A DNA stretch of 64,000 bases, taken from the NCBI GenBank assembly GCA_041905405.1, contig JAYRLC010000001.1, forward strand, positions 225,710 to 289,709, written 5' to 3'. Below are positions 1-8,469 of the stretch, one piece after another. Numbering within the stretch: the stretch's first letter is position 1; every line of letters starts with the position of its first letter. The position numbers were made by a program, and so were the translations under genes. Source of the DNA: RAM1 sp041905405. GTDB lineage: Bacteria; Pseudomonadota; Gammaproteobacteria; Burkholderiales; Burkholderiaceae_C. The notes beneath the pieces are model-generated. The model did not search any database, was not told where the DNA came from, and was given only the letters and a program-made list of their open reading frames with translations.

Positions 1-2525
1 GTGGCCAGGTAGGTACGGCCGCAGCACAGGTGCCCGTCGCCCCCCTGCGACGATTTCGCTGCCACATGCACCGTGTAGCCCGCCGCCTGCAGCACCTGCA
101 GTGCCGCCTGTGCATTGGGTGACTCGAAGTAGCCGTTGAAGGTGTCCACGAACATCACCACGGGCTTGTCGGCCGCCAGCACCTGTTCGCGCGTGGCGCC
201 CGTGTGGGCCGTGTTGAAGAAGTGTTTGCGCTGCCACTGCGGCAGGCTGCGGCGGGCCGACAGGCCCAGCCATTTTTCGCCCAGATTTGCGAGCAACGGG
301 GAGCGGTTGCGCAGGTTCAGCAGCGGCGCGAGCCGCGCCGCCCAGCCGGCATAGCGCGGCAGGTGGGCCACCAGCTTGTCTTTCAGCGTGTGGCCGTGGC
401 GCGCCTTGTAGTGGTGCAGGAACTCGACCTTCATTTTGGCCATGTCCACGCCGGTAGGGCAGTCGCGCTTGCAGCCCTTGCAGCCGACGCACAGGTCCAT
501 GACTTCTCTTACCGCTTCGCTGGCGAGGCCCTCACCCTCAGTCCCTCTCCCAGGGGGAGAGGGAAGTTGGCCCGAGAGGGCGAGTCGCAACGTGTTGGCG
601 CGGCCGCGCGTGACGTGCCGCTCGTCGCGCGTCACGCGGTAGCTGGGGCACATGGTGCCGGCGTCGAACTTTCTGCAGTGGCCGTTGTTGTTGCACATCT
701 CCACGGCCTTGGCCAGGCCCTGCGCGGGGTCGCCGCCGGTGCCGGGTGCCGTGGTGCGCTCGGTGACCGGGTCGTTCTGCACGTTCCACGCGCTCCAGTC
801 CAGCGCCGGGGTGAGGGGAATCACGCGGTAGCTGGGCGGAAAGCGCATGAGCCGCGTGTCGTCCATGCGCGGCGGGTTGACGATGCGCTGCGGGCTCAGC
901 AGGTTGGCGGGGTCGAAGTAGTCCTTGATCTGCGCAAACGCTTCATTGATGTGAGGGCCGAACTGCCATTCGATCCACTCACCACGGCACAGGCCATCGC
1001 CGTGTTCGCCGCTGTACGCGCCCTTGTATTTGCGCACCAGTTCCGCAGCCTCTTCGGCGATCGCGCGCATCTTGTACGCGCCGCCGTCGGGACCGTCGGT
1101 ACGCATGTCCAGGATGGGCCGCACGTGCAGCGTGCCCACCGATGCGTGGGCGTACCAGGTGCCCTTGCTGCCGTACTTGCGGAACACCTGGGTCAGTGCG
1201 TCGGTGTATTCGGCCAGGTGCTGCAGCGGCACGGCGCAGTCCTCGATGAAGCTCACCGGCTTGCCGTCGCCCTTCAGGCTCATCATGATGTTCAGGCCGG
1301 CCTTGCGCACGTCCCACAGGTTTTTCTGCGGCACGTCCTCGGTCATGCGTACCACGGACCCTGGCAGGCCCAGGTCACCCATCAGTTGCACCAGCCGGTC
1401 CAGCTGCGGCAGCAGCGCGGCCTTGTCGGGCCCGGCGAATTCCACGAGCAGGATCGCGTCGGGGTCGCCGATGACGGCCGTGCGCACGATGGGCGCGAAC
1501 GCCGGGTTGCGCATCGACAGGTCGATCATCGTGCGGTCCACCAGCTCGATGGCCGTCAGCGTGCCGTCGCCCAGCCGCGCGATGTGCTGGGCCGTGTCCA
1601 TGGCCTTGTAGAAGGTCGGGAAGTTCACCACGCCCAGCACCTTGGCGCGCGGCAGTTCGGCCAGTTGCAGCGTGAGCGTTTTGGTCAGTGCCAGCGTGCC
1701 CTCGCTGCCCACCAGCAGGTGGGCCAGGTTGACCGAGCCGTCGGCGGTGTACGGCTTTTCGTTCTGGTTGTGGAAGATGTCCAGGTTGTAGCCGGCCACG
1801 CGGCGCAGCACCTTGGGCCAGTGGCGGTCGATCTCGGGCCGCAGGTTCATGGCCAGATCGCGCACCCAGCGGCCCAGGTCGCGCGCGCGGCCCGTGCAGT
1901 CCTCGTAGCGGGTGAAGTGGTGCAGCTCGCCGTCGGACGTCCAGGCTTCGGCGCCCAGCACGTTGTGCACCATGTTGCCCCAGGCAATGCTGCGGCTGCC
2001 GCACGAGTTGTTGCCCGCCATGCCGCCCAGCGTGGCCTGCGCGCTGGTGGACACGTCCACCGGGTACCACAGGCCCAGCTTTTTCAGCGCCGTGTTCAGG
2101 TGGTCCAGCACCATGCCGGGCTCCACGGTGGCGGTGCGCGTGCCCGCGTCGAAGCTCACGATGCTGCGCACGTGCTTGCTGTGGTCGATGACCAGGCCCG
2201 CGCCCACGGTCTGTCCGCACTGGCTGGTGCCGCCGCCGCGCGGCACGATGGGCACGTTCAGGTCGCGGCAGATGTCCAGCGCGATCTTCACGTCGGCCGC
2301 GTTGCGGGGCACGAACACGCCCACGGGCAAGACTTGGTAGATCGACGCGTCGGTCGCGTAGCGACCGCGGTCGGCGGGCGAGAACAGCACCTCGCCCTGC
2401 GTTTCTTTGGCCAGGCGCGCGGCCAGGCGGCCGGCGACTTCGTTGCTGACGGACGCGACCGTGTCGTAGGCGCTGTCACGGGCGCCGGCATCCGCGGTGA
2501 CGTTCAGGGGCAGCGGCGCGTTCAT
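1..2525 (-). CDS. FAD-linked oxidase / Fe-S protein (GlcD + GlpC type fusion), partial at window edge
   Basis: The frame opens at ATG 2525 and runs off base 1, so the C-terminus is missing. Its start overlaps the stop of the upstream GntR gene as ATGA, suggesting co-translation. The N-terminal half is a PCMH-type FAD domain, with the glycine-rich stretch PRGGGTSQCGQ and GNNSCGSRS. It is followed by an FAD-oxidase C domain ending around YSGEHGDGL and FDPANLLSPQR. The second half carries Fe-S ligands: one group near MCNNNGHC, another in CVGCKGCKRDCP around residue 676. The family oxidises D-2-hydroxyacids (glycolate, lactate, hydroxyglutarate) at the membrane. The exact substrate is not readable, although the neighbouring glyoxylate-type aminotransferase makes glycolate/glyoxylate metabolism plausible. 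A palindromic repeat (527-563) is translated in frame just before the second Fe-S motif. Confidence 0.88.
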   Translation of the reverse strand, partial: MNAPLPLNVTADAGARDSAYDTVASVSNEVAGRLAARLAKETQGEVLFSPADRGRYATDASIYQVLPVGVFVPRNAADVKIALDICRDLNVPIVPRGGGTSQCGQTVGAGLVIDHSKHVRSIVSFDAGTRTATVEPGMVLDHLNTALKKLGLWYPVDVSTSAQATLGGMAGNNSCGSRSIAWGNMVHNVLGAEAWTSDGELHHFTRYEDCTGRARDLGRWVRDLAMNLRPEIDRHWPKVLRRVAGYNLDIFHNQNEKPYTADGSVNLAHLLVGSEGTLALTKTLTLQLAELPRAKVLGVVNFPTFYKAMDTAQHIARLGDGTLTAIELVDRTMIDLSMRNPAFAPIVRTAVIGDPDAILLVEFAGPDKAALLPQLDRLVQLMGDLGLPGSVVRMTEDVPQKNLWDVRKAGLNIMMSLKGDGKPVSFIEDCAVPLQHLAEYTDALTQVFRKYGSKGTWYAHASVGTLHVRPILDMRTDGPDGGAYKMRAIAEEAAELVRKYKGAYSGEHGDGLCRGEWIEWQFGPHINEAFAQIKDYFDPANLLSPQRIVNPPRMDDTRLMRFPPSYRVIPLTPALDWSAWNVQNDPVTERTTAPGTGGDPAQGLAKAVEMCNNNGHCRKFDAGTMCPSYRVTRDERHVTRGRANTLRLALSGQLPSPPGRGTEGEGLASEAVREVMDLCVGCKGCKRDCPTGVDMAKMKVEFLHHYKARHGHTLKDKLVAHLPRYAGWAARLAPLLNLRNRSPLLANLGEKWLGLSARRSLPQWQRKHFFNTAHTGATREQVLAADKPVVMFVDTFNGYFESPNAQAALQVLQAAGYTVHVAAKSSQGGDGHLCCGRTYLA
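527..563. repeat. Half copy of a palindromic repeat inside the oxidase gene
   Basis: This 37-bp G/C-rich block closely matches one arm of the perfect palindrome found inside cobU (12655-12735), with a few substitutions and two extra bases. It is read in frame and adds roughly a dozen Pro/Gly/Glu-rich residues just upstream of the CVGCKGC cluster. Confidence 0.7.
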
Positions 2526-3214
2526 GCCTTGGCTTTCCGGTTCTGTTGCTGGGCGGCGCGCAGTTGCTCGACGACGACGTCGCGCTTGTGGTTCAGGTGG
2601 TCCACCAGCACCTGGCGCATGGCGGCCGGGTCGCGGGCGGACAGTGCGGCGACCATTTTTTCATGCTCGCCCACGGCGCGCTTCCACTTGTCTTCGTCCT
2701 GGTTGGAGCGAAAGCGCAGCGCCTGCAGCCGCGCGTTGACCTGGCGGTAGGTAGCGGTGAGAACGGGGTTTTTGGCGGCGTCGTTGATGGCGCTGTGGAT
2801 CAGTGCGTTGAGCCGGTAGTAGTTGGACAGGTCGCGCCGCGTCCACGCGGCCATCATCTCGAAGTGCATGGCGCGGATTTCATCCAGCTCGGCATCGGTG
2901 ATGCGCTGCGCCGCCAGCTCGCCCGACTGCGCTTCCAGCCCCGCCATGACCTCGAAGGTGTTGCGCACGTCCTGTTCGGTCAGCTCCACGGCGATGGCGC
3001 CGCGGTTGGGCAGCAGCTCCACCAGGCCTTCGGCGGCCAGCATCTTGATGGCTTCGCGCAGGGGGGTGCGGGACACGTTGAGCACTTCGCTCAGCTCACG
3101 TTCGTTCAGCTTGGCGCCGGGGGCGATCGTGCCCTCGACCAGCATCTGGCGCAGGCGGTGGGCCACCTGGTCGTGCAGGGCCGTGCGGGGGATGGAGATG
3201 ATCTCTGCGGTCAT
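2522..3214 (-). CDS. GntR-family (FadR subfamily, FCD domain) transcriptional regulator
   Basis: This 230-aa protein has an N-terminal winged helix (about residues 8-75, with LNERELSEVLNVSRTPLREA), typical of GntR DNA binding. A helical C-terminal FCD-type ligand domain follows (about 85-220, including LEAQSGELAA and NALIHSAINDAA). It shares an ATGA overlap with the downstream FAD oxidase and is divergent from the aminotransferase at 3662. Near-identical palindromes lie just upstream of its own start and upstream of the aminotransferase, so it probably regulates itself and the divergent cluster. The ligand is probably an organic acid or related metabolite, by analogy with FCD regulators; this is inference. 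Confidence 0.9.
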   Translation of the reverse strand: MTAEIISIPRTALHDQVAHRLRQMLVEGTIAPGAKLNERELSEVLNVSRTPLREAIKMLAAEGLVELLPNRGAIAVELTEQDVRNTFEVMAGLEAQSGELAAQRITDAELDEIRAMHFEMMAAWTRRDLSNYYRLNALIHSAINDAAKNPVLTATYRQVNARLQALRFRSNQDEDKWKRAVGEHEKMVAALSARDPAAMRQVLVDHLNHKRDVVVEQLRAAQQQNRKAKA

Positions 3215-3222
3215 GGCTTGTT

Positions 3223-3238
3223 ATTTTGTATGCAAAAT
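3223..3238. promoter_or_regulatory. Candidate GntR operator, regulator side
   Basis: ATTTTGTATGCAAAAT is a 16-bp near-palindrome with 6-bp arms ATTTTG/CAAAAT, 8 bp upstream of the GntR start codon. A 15-of-16 match sits upstream of the aminotransferase (3608-3623). FadR-subfamily regulators bind short palindromes of this kind; the assignment to this regulator is inferred. Confidence 0.6.
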
Positions 3239-3274
3239 TGGTATTCGTCAAAAGTTGCGTTTCAAGACCTCGTG

Positions 3275-3520
3275 GCAAAGCCACGTGGGCGGTGTGCGGG
3301 GCTGGGGGCTTCACTGTGACGGTCGCCTTCGGCGACTTCCCTGCGCTGCTCAGGGATCGGTCGCACCGCAGAACTCACTGCATTGCGCTTCGCTCCATTC
3401 CGTTCAAACAGCTGCGGTGAGTCAGAGCACGATGCGCGCTGCGCGCGCCGACACTCACCCTTGCGCTGCTCGGCGTCACAGAGGCGCCCCCAGCCCCGCA
3501 CACCGCCCACGTGGCTTTGC
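3275..3520. repeat. MITE-like element with 35-bp perfect terminal inverted repeats
   Basis: Bases 3275-3309 and 3486-3520 are perfect reverse complements over 35 bp, and the match continues imperfectly inwards for about 10 bp more. A second smaller inverted pair (CACCGCAG near 3364, CTGCGGTG near 3412) lies inside. The 246-bp unit has no convincing coding capacity and separates the GntR gene from the aminotransferase promoter. I see no clear target-site duplication. It resembles a non-autonomous palindromic element, though a large cruciform or regulatory structure is possible. Confidence 0.6.
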
Positions 3521-3607
3521 AGTGACATGGTTGGCGCGCCCCCCGCCGGCTACCGCTCGCCGCGAAGCAGCGAGTGTCACATCGACGGCAAAAAACTTGA
3601 CAAATGA

Positions 3608-3623
3608 ATTTTGTATGCAAAAA
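3608..3623. promoter_or_regulatory. Candidate GntR operator, aminotransferase side
   Basis: ATTTTGTATGCAAAAA matches the site before the GntR gene at 15 of 16 positions and lies 38 bp before the aminotransferase ATG. A TTGACA hexamer at 3597-3602 immediately precedes it, so binding here would interfere with transcription of the 3662 gene. No -10 element with good spacing is obvious. Confidence 0.6.
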
Positions 3624-3661
3624 ATGGCTAGATTGGACACCTTAGGACAGAGACCCAAGAC

Positions 3662-4903
3662 ATGCTGACCCTCGACTACCACCCCACCGGCCGCCATTTC
3701 CTGCAGATCCCCGGCCCGTCGCCCGTGCCGGACCGCATCCTGCGGGCCATGAGCCTGCCCACCATCGACCATCGCGGCCCCGAATTCGGCGCGTTGGGCA
3801 TGAAGGTACTGGCCGACATCCAGAAAATCTTCCAGACAAAACACCCTGTCATCATCTACCCCGCATCCGGCACCGGCGCGTGGGAAGCGGCGCTGTCCAA
3901 CGTGCTGAGCCCCGGCGACCAGGTCGTGATGTACGAAACCGGGCACTTTGCGTCGCTGTGGAACAAGATGGCCACGCGGCTGGGCATCCAGACCGAGTTC
4001 CTGGCGCAGCCCGGCACCGAGCATGGTGTGCCGTTGAGCTGGCGCCGCGGCGTGCAGGCCGACCTGATCGAAGCGCGGCTGAAGGCCGACACGGGGCACG
4101 CGATCAAGGCCGTGTGCGTGGTGCACAACGAAACGTCCACCGGCGTCACCAGCAACATCGCCGCGGTGCGCCGCGCCATTGACGCGGCCAAACACCCGGC
4201 GCTGCTCATGGTGGACAGCATCTCGGGCCTGGCCAGCGCCGAATACAAACACGACGCCTGGGGCGTGGACGTGACAGTGAGCGGATCGCAAAAGGGCCTG
4301 ATGCTGCCGCCGGGCATCAGCTTCAACGCGCTGTCGCCCAAGGCCATCGAGGCCAGCAAGACGGCCAGGCTTCCCAAGGCCTTCTGGGCCTGGGACGAAA
4401 TCATCGAGATGAACAAGGGCGGCTACTGGCCCTACACGCCCAATACCAACCTGCTGTACGGCCTGAGCGAGGCCTGCGACATGCTGCTGAACCAGCCCGG
4501 CGGGCTGGATGCCACGTTTGCGCGCCACATCCGCTGGGGCGAGGGCGTGCGCGCGGCCGTCAGCGCCTGGGGCCTGCCCATCCAGTGCGCCGATGCGTCG
4601 GTGTACTCGCCCGTGCTGACCGGCGTGATCATGCCCGAGGGCGTGGACGCCGACGCCGTGCGCAAACTGATTTATGACCGCTTCGACTGCTCGCTGGGCA
4701 CGGGCCTGGGCAAGGTCAAGGGCCGCATGTTCCGCATCGGCCACCTGGGCGACTGCAACGACCTGACGCTGATGGCCGCGCTGGCCGGCTGCGAGATGGG
4801 CCTGAAGCTCAGCGGCGTGAAGCTTGCGGGCTCGGGCGTGCAGGCCGCGATGGACTTTTTTGCCAGCCACCCGGCGCAGCATGCGCTGGCGAAGGCAGCC
4901 TAG
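3662..4903 (+). CDS. Class V aminotransferase (serine/alanine-glyoxylate aminotransferase type)
   Basis: This 413-aa protein is a fold-type I PLP enzyme of the AGXT/SgaA type. The start region carries the family's GPSPVPDRILRAM and IDHRGPEF motifs. PASGTGAWEA forms the phosphate-binding region, VDSISGLAS holds the cofactor aspartate, and SGSQKGL holds the Schiff-base lysine, K211. These enzymes move an amino group from serine or alanine to glyoxylate, giving glycine. The gene is divergent from the GntR regulator and is followed after 53 bp by a Bug receptor, so a regulated uptake and catabolism unit is likely. The donor amino acid cannot be decided from sequence alone. Confidence 0.9.
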   Translation: MLTLDYHPTGRHFLQIPGPSPVPDRILRAMSLPTIDHRGPEFGALGMKVLADIQKIFQTKHPVIIYPASGTGAWEAALSNVLSPGDQVVMYETGHFASLWNKMATRLGIQTEFLAQPGTEHGVPLSWRRGVQADLIEARLKADTGHAIKAVCVVHNETSTGVTSNIAAVRRAIDAAKHPALLMVDSISGLASAEYKHDAWGVDVTVSGSQKGLMLPPGISFNALSPKAIEASKTARLPKAFWAWDEIIEMNKGGYWPYTPNTNLLYGLSEACDMLLNQPGGLDATFARHIRWGEGVRAAVSAWGLPIQCADASVYSPVLTGVIMPEGVDADAVRKLIYDRFDCSLGTGLGKVKGRMFRIGHLGDCNDLTLMAALAGCEMGLKLSGVKLAGSGVQAAMDFFASHPAQHALAKAA

Positions 4904-4956
4904 GACGGCTGCAGGCCGGCCGGACCCACGGTTTTAACAACGACAGGAGACAAGCC

Positions 4957-5934
4957 ATGCAACGCAGAACCCTCATCACCGCCACGGCCGCTGCGGCCGC
5001 GACGCTGGCCGCGCCGATGGTCAAGGCGCAGACGCTGCCCGGTGGGCCCGTGCGCATCGTCGTGGGCTTTCCGCCCGGTGGCGGCACGGATGCGCTGGCG
5101 CGCGTGGTGGCGCAGAAGCTGCAGGCCATGTGGAACCTGTCCATCGTGATCGAAAACCGCGCGGGCGCGGCCGGCGTGATCGCGGCCGACTACGTGGCCA
5201 AGCAGGCCGGCGACGGCAACACGCTGCTCATGGCGCACATCAACAGCCACGCGCTCGCGCCCGCCATGGGCATGAAGCTTGGCTACGACGCCGAAAAAGA
5301 CTTCGTGCCCATCAGCATGGTGGGCGTGACGCCCAACATCCTGATCTGCAACGAGCACCAGCCCGCCAAGACGGTGAAGGACCTGGTCGCGCTGTGCAAG
5401 GCCAACCCCGGCAAGATCAGCTTTGCGTCGGCCGGCGGTGGCTCGGCCCAGCATTTTGCGCTGGAGATGTTCAAGCTGCAGGCCAGGATATTCGCGCTGC
5501 ACGTGCCGTACCGCGGCTCGGGCCCGGCGCTGACCGACCTGATTGGCGGGCAGGTGAACTACTGCTTCGAGACCATGACCTCGGCCACGCCGCACATCAA
5601 GAGCGGCAAGGCCATTGCGCTGGCGCAGACGCGCCTGAAGCGCGCCAAGGGTCACCCCAACGTGCCGACCATGGACGAATCGGGCTTCCCCGGCTTTGAG
5701 GCCACGGTCTGGTACGGTCTGATGGGGCCGGGCAGGATGCCCAAGGCCATGGCCCAGCGCATGAACGACGACATCAACAAGGTCATGGCCATGCCCGACG
5801 TGCAGGAAAAGATGGACCAGTTCGGCGCGGAAGACGGCGGCGGCAGCATCGAAAAATTCGCCAGCTTCATCAAGGCCGAACAGCAGAAGTGGGCCACTGT
5901 GGCCAAGGCCGCCAGCGTGCGGCCGGACGCATAA
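4957..5934 (+). CDS. Bug/TctC-type tripartite tricarboxylate transporter substrate-binding protein
   Basis: This 325-aa periplasmic receptor has a signal peptide with an Ala-rich core and likely cleavage after VKA (residue 24). The family signatures IVVGFPPGGGTDALARVV, ENRAGAAGVIAADYVAK and a central SFASAGGGSAQHFALE are visible. Bug proteins bind small carboxylates or amino acid derivatives in the periplasm. Many Burkholderiales genomes carry large numbers without adjacent TctA/TctB membrane genes, and none lies here. It follows the aminotransferase by 53 bp on the same strand, probably in one transcript. It converges on hipA, with only 25 bp between stops. Confidence 0.92.
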   Translation: MQRRTLITATAAAAATLAAPMVKAQTLPGGPVRIVVGFPPGGGTDALARVVAQKLQAMWNLSIVIENRAGAAGVIAADYVAKQAGDGNTLLMAHINSHALAPAMGMKLGYDAEKDFVPISMVGVTPNILICNEHQPAKTVKDLVALCKANPGKISFASAGGGSAQHFALEMFKLQARIFALHVPYRGSGPALTDLIGGQVNYCFETMTSATPHIKSGKAIALAQTRLKRAKGHPNVPTMDESGFPGFEATVWYGLMGPGRMPKAMAQRMNDDINKVMAMPDVQEKMDQFGAEDGGGSIEKFASFIKAEQQKWATVAKAASVRPDA

Positions 5935-5959
5935 GCCGCCTTTCGGCGACGACGCGGGC

Positions 5960-7195
5960 TCACAGGCCGGCCAGATCGGCCTGGCGCTGCAGGCAGGCCA
6001 GGGCCTGCGCGACCAGCGCCTTGCCAGCGCCATGGGCCTGCAATGCCCAGGCGGCCTGTGTGTGCACCGTCTCCACCACCTCGTCGGCGATGGCCTGTGC
6101 CTGTACCGGCGACAGGCCGAACTGTGGCGCCGCCTCGCGCACGCGGTCCATGTGCGACTCCAGCCGGCCCGGCACGATGGCCAGCGACTGGTAGCCCAGG
6201 TTGCCGAGCTGCATCACCAGGTCGAACGCCGGCGCGAGCCGCCAATGGCCGCCGTCGCACAGCAGGCCATGGTTCTTGATGTGGTCGTCGCTGTTGTCCA
6301 CCGCGACGTTGAACACCATCCGGCGGAACAGCTGCCGCAGGTCGGCCACCGGGTCCGCGCTGATCCGGCGCAATGCCTGGGCCAGCGCCACATAGCTGCC
6401 GTCGCTGCTCTCGTAGGGGACATCGAGCACGGCCGACGCCGACAGGTAGTGCAGCCGGCGCTCGTCGTGCACGGGGCCTGCGCGGTCGAAGCGGCGCAGC
6501 ACCAGCGCATGGCCGCGGTGCAACGGCTGCAAAAAGAAATCCGCCACGGTGATGCCGCACAGCCGCGCCAGCGCCGTCGTGGCGGCTTCCAGCACCTCCA
6601 CGTCGTGAATGTCTCCGCGCGAGGAGAATTTCGCCATGTGGCGCAGACCCTCATGAACGAAGGTCGCCTTGGGCCGCGCGCCGCCCAGGCTGCCGCCGCC
6701 TTGCAGCAGTCGTTTCATCTCGCGGCTGGGCTCTCGGCCGGACTCCAGGGCCTGCGCGGCATCGGCCAGCGCCTGCAGGCTGTGCGCTGGCTGCACCGGC
6801 TCCGCGGGCTTGAGCGGCAGGCTGTCGCCGAACACCATGGCGCCGATGCGGTCGTCGTTGGTCAACAGCAGCACGTCGGCATCGGCCAGCTCGCGGCCGT
6901 GCTGCGCCTCCAGCACGCGCCGGCCCCAGGCATCGGGCAAGGCATCGCGTAGCGTGAGCGGCAGCGCGCCGCCGTCACGCAGGCGGCGTGGACCCAACGG
7001 CGTGACGCCATCCCGCAATGGCAGGCGCATCGGGTTCAACGGCTGCGCCTGCGGCGATTGCAGGTATTGGCGGCCGTACGCGAATTCGCCCGACTCCATG
7101 ACGCCCTGGCGCGACAGCTTGAGCAGGCCGGCCGCCGTCACAGGCTCGCGCGATTGCGTCGCCAGCCCCACGTACAGGGCGCGTTCAGAAATCAC
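5960..7195 (-). CDS. hipA: HipA-like serine/threonine kinase toxin (module 1)
   Basis: This 411-aa protein has the HipA N-terminal subdomain followed by the kinase-like core. GGARPKATF looks like the nucleotide-binding loop, VDNSDDHIKNHGLL the catalytic Asp/Asn motif, and APAFDLV the metal-binding Asp region. HipA toxins phosphorylate translation factors such as glutamyl-tRNA synthetase and cause growth arrest. I chose GTG 7195 (VISERALYVG) because it overlaps the end of the antitoxin gene by 11 bp; an upstream ATG at 7336 would read through hipB in another frame. The target is unknown for this branch. Confidence 0.87.
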   Translation of the reverse strand: MISERALYVGLATQSREPVTAAGLLKLSRQGVMESGEFAYGRQYLQSPQAQPLNPMRLPLRDGVTPLGPRRLRDGGALPLTLRDALPDAWGRRVLEAQHGRELADADVLLLTNDDRIGAMVFGDSLPLKPAEPVQPAHSLQALADAAQALESGREPSREMKRLLQGGGSLGGARPKATFVHEGLRHMAKFSSRGDIHDVEVLEAATTALARLCGITVADFFLQPLHRGHALVLRRFDRAGPVHDERRLHYLSASAVLDVPYESSDGSYVALAQALRRISADPVADLRQLFRRMVFNVAVDNSDDHIKNHGLLCDGGHWRLAPAFDLVMQLGNLGYQSLAIVPGRLESHMDRVREAAPQFGLSPVQAQAIADEVVETVHTQAAWALQAHGAGKALVAQALACLQRQADLAGL

Positions 7196-7538
7196 GTTCG
7201 AGCTCCCCGATGGCGCCCGGTGCGCTGGCGCCTGCGCTGCGGCGTACACGCCGGTTGGCCTGGGCGGCCGCGAAGGAGTCGTCCAGCGGTGCCACGGCCT
7301 GCAGCGAGTCGGCCTGCCCCAGCAGCCACAGCGCATGGGCGAGCAGGCCGATGCTGGTGCCGGGCTTGCCCAGCTCCAGCGCGCGCAGCGTGGCGGGCGT
7401 GCAGAACAGCCGGGCCGCCATTTCCTGCAGCGTCAGGCCGCGCTGCTGGCGCAGCGCACGCAGCCGAAGGCCCAGCGCCACAAGCGCATCAAGCGGCGGC
7501 TGGGGCAGGGCGGCAAGCGCCGGGGAACTCTTTGGCAT
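7185..7538 (-). CDS. hipB: HipB-like XRE-family antitoxin (module 1)
   Basis: This 117-aa protein has a helix-turn-helix of the XRE type at about residues 25-85 (LRLRALRQQRGLTLQEMAARL, then TPATLRALELGKPG). The C-terminal tail is low in complexity and suited to contacting the toxin. It lies upstream of hipA with an 11-bp overlap, the usual antitoxin-first order. A TTG codon directly precedes the ATG, so 7541 is a formal alternative start. A perfect 14-bp inverted repeat covers the start, which fits autoregulation by HipB/HipA. Confidence 0.85.
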   Translation of the reverse strand: MPKSSPALAALPQPPLDALVALGLRLRALRQQRGLTLQEMAARLFCTPATLRALELGKPGTSIGLLAHALWLLGQADSLQAVAPLDDSFAAAQANRRVRRSAGASAPGAIGELERDF

Positions 7539-7580
7539 CAATAAAATGACTATTAAGCGGTTTAAAAGTCATTTTATTGA
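7538..7580. promoter_or_regulatory. Inverted repeat at hipB start, probable HipB operator
   Basis: TCAATAAAATGACT (7538-7551) is repeated as a perfect reverse complement at 7567-7580, with a 15-bp AT-rich spacer. It begins at the first base of the hipB start codon and lies in the 78-bp gap after tauE. An operator is the likeliest reading. A terminator for tauE is less likely because the arms are AT-rich. Confidence 0.65.
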
Positions 7581-7616
7581 TTGAAACTGACCTGTCAAAC
7601 AGGCCTGCCCGGGTTG

Positions 7617-8432
7617 TCAGCCCCGCAGACCCTTCCACAGCATGTAGGCTGCCAGCACGTACAGGATGCTGGCGAAGACGCGCTTGAGCTTGCCCACGGG
7701 CAGGGCGTGGGCAGCCTTGGCGCCCAGTGGCGCGGTGAACACGCTGGCCACCGCGATCACGGCCAGGGCCGGAAGCCAGATGTAGCCAAACGAGCCCGCC
7801 GGCAGGCCCTGCACGGACTGGCCGCTGATGGCGTAGCCCGCCACGTTGGCCACGGCGATCGGGAAACCCAGTGCAGCCGACGTGGCCACCGCGTTGTGGA
7901 TGGCCACGTTGCACCAGGTCATGAACGGCACGCTGATGAAGCCGCCGCCCGCGCCCACCAGCCCCGACAAAAAGCCGATTACGCCGCCGGCGGCAATCTG
8001 GCCGCCCGTACCGGGCATCTGGCGCGTGGGCTTGGGCTTTTTGTCCAGGAACATCTGCGTGGCCGAGAAGCCCACGAACAGGCCGAAGAAGACCGCCAGG
8101 TAGCTGCCCTTGAGCAGGGCGAACACGCCCAGGCTGCTGATCAGGCTGCCGATCACGATGCCGGGCGCCAGGCGTCTGACGATGTCCCAGCGCACCGCGC
8201 CGCGCTTGTGGTGCGCGCGCACGCTGGAAATCGACGTGAAGATGATGGTGGCCATGGACGTGGCGATGGCCATCTTGACCGCCAGGTCGGGCCCCACGCC
8301 GCGCATGGACATGATGATGGTGATGAACGGCACCATCAGCATGCCGCCGCCGATGCCCAGCAGCCCCGCGAGAAAGCCGGTGCCAATGCCCAGCAGGACG
8401 AGTTCAACGATGAGCAGGGGTTCGAGCGTCAT
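7617..8432 (-). CDS. TauE/SafE-family sulfite/organosulfonate exporter
   Basis: From ATG 8432 this is a 271-aa polytopic inner-membrane protein with about eight hydrophobic segments. It has the twin glycine-rich motifs of the family: GLLGIGGGMLMVPF near the N-terminus and GLVGAGGGFISVPF in the second half, consistent with an internal duplication. TauE/SafE proteins are proposed to move sulfite, sulfoacetate or similar anions. A GTG at 8489 would add 19 Pro/Ser-rich residues and overlap the 3' end of the 6S RNA region. I prefer 8432 because the first membrane helix begins directly after it, although neither start has a convincing ribosome site. Confidence 0.85.
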   Translation of the reverse strand: MTLEPLLIVELVLLGIGTGFLAGLLGIGGGMLMVPFITIIMSMRGVGPDLAVKMAIATSMATIIFTSISSVRAHHKRGAVRWDIVRRLAPGIVIGSLISSLGVFALLKGSYLAVFFGLFVGFSATQMFLDKKPKPTRQMPGTGGQIAAGGVIGFLSGLVGAGGGFISVPFMTWCNVAIHNAVATSAALGFPIAVANVAGYAISGQSVQGLPAGSFGYIWLPALAVIAVASVFTAPLGAKAAHALPVGKLKRVFASILYVLAAYMLWKGLRG

Positions 8433-8469
8433 GAGGGGGGATGGAGAAAGCGGGGGGAGGGGGAGAGGA

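Noticed and set aside
204..2750. An 848-codon plus-strand frame across the start of the window
   Set aside because: It is the complement of the FAD/Fe-S oxidase and GntR genes, whose motifs are unmistakable; its own product is Arg/His/Val-rich with no domains.
7538..7580. Rho-independent terminator for the TauE gene
   Set aside because: The arms are AT-rich with a 15-bp spacer and there is no G/C stem or U-run; overlap with the hipB start favours an operator.
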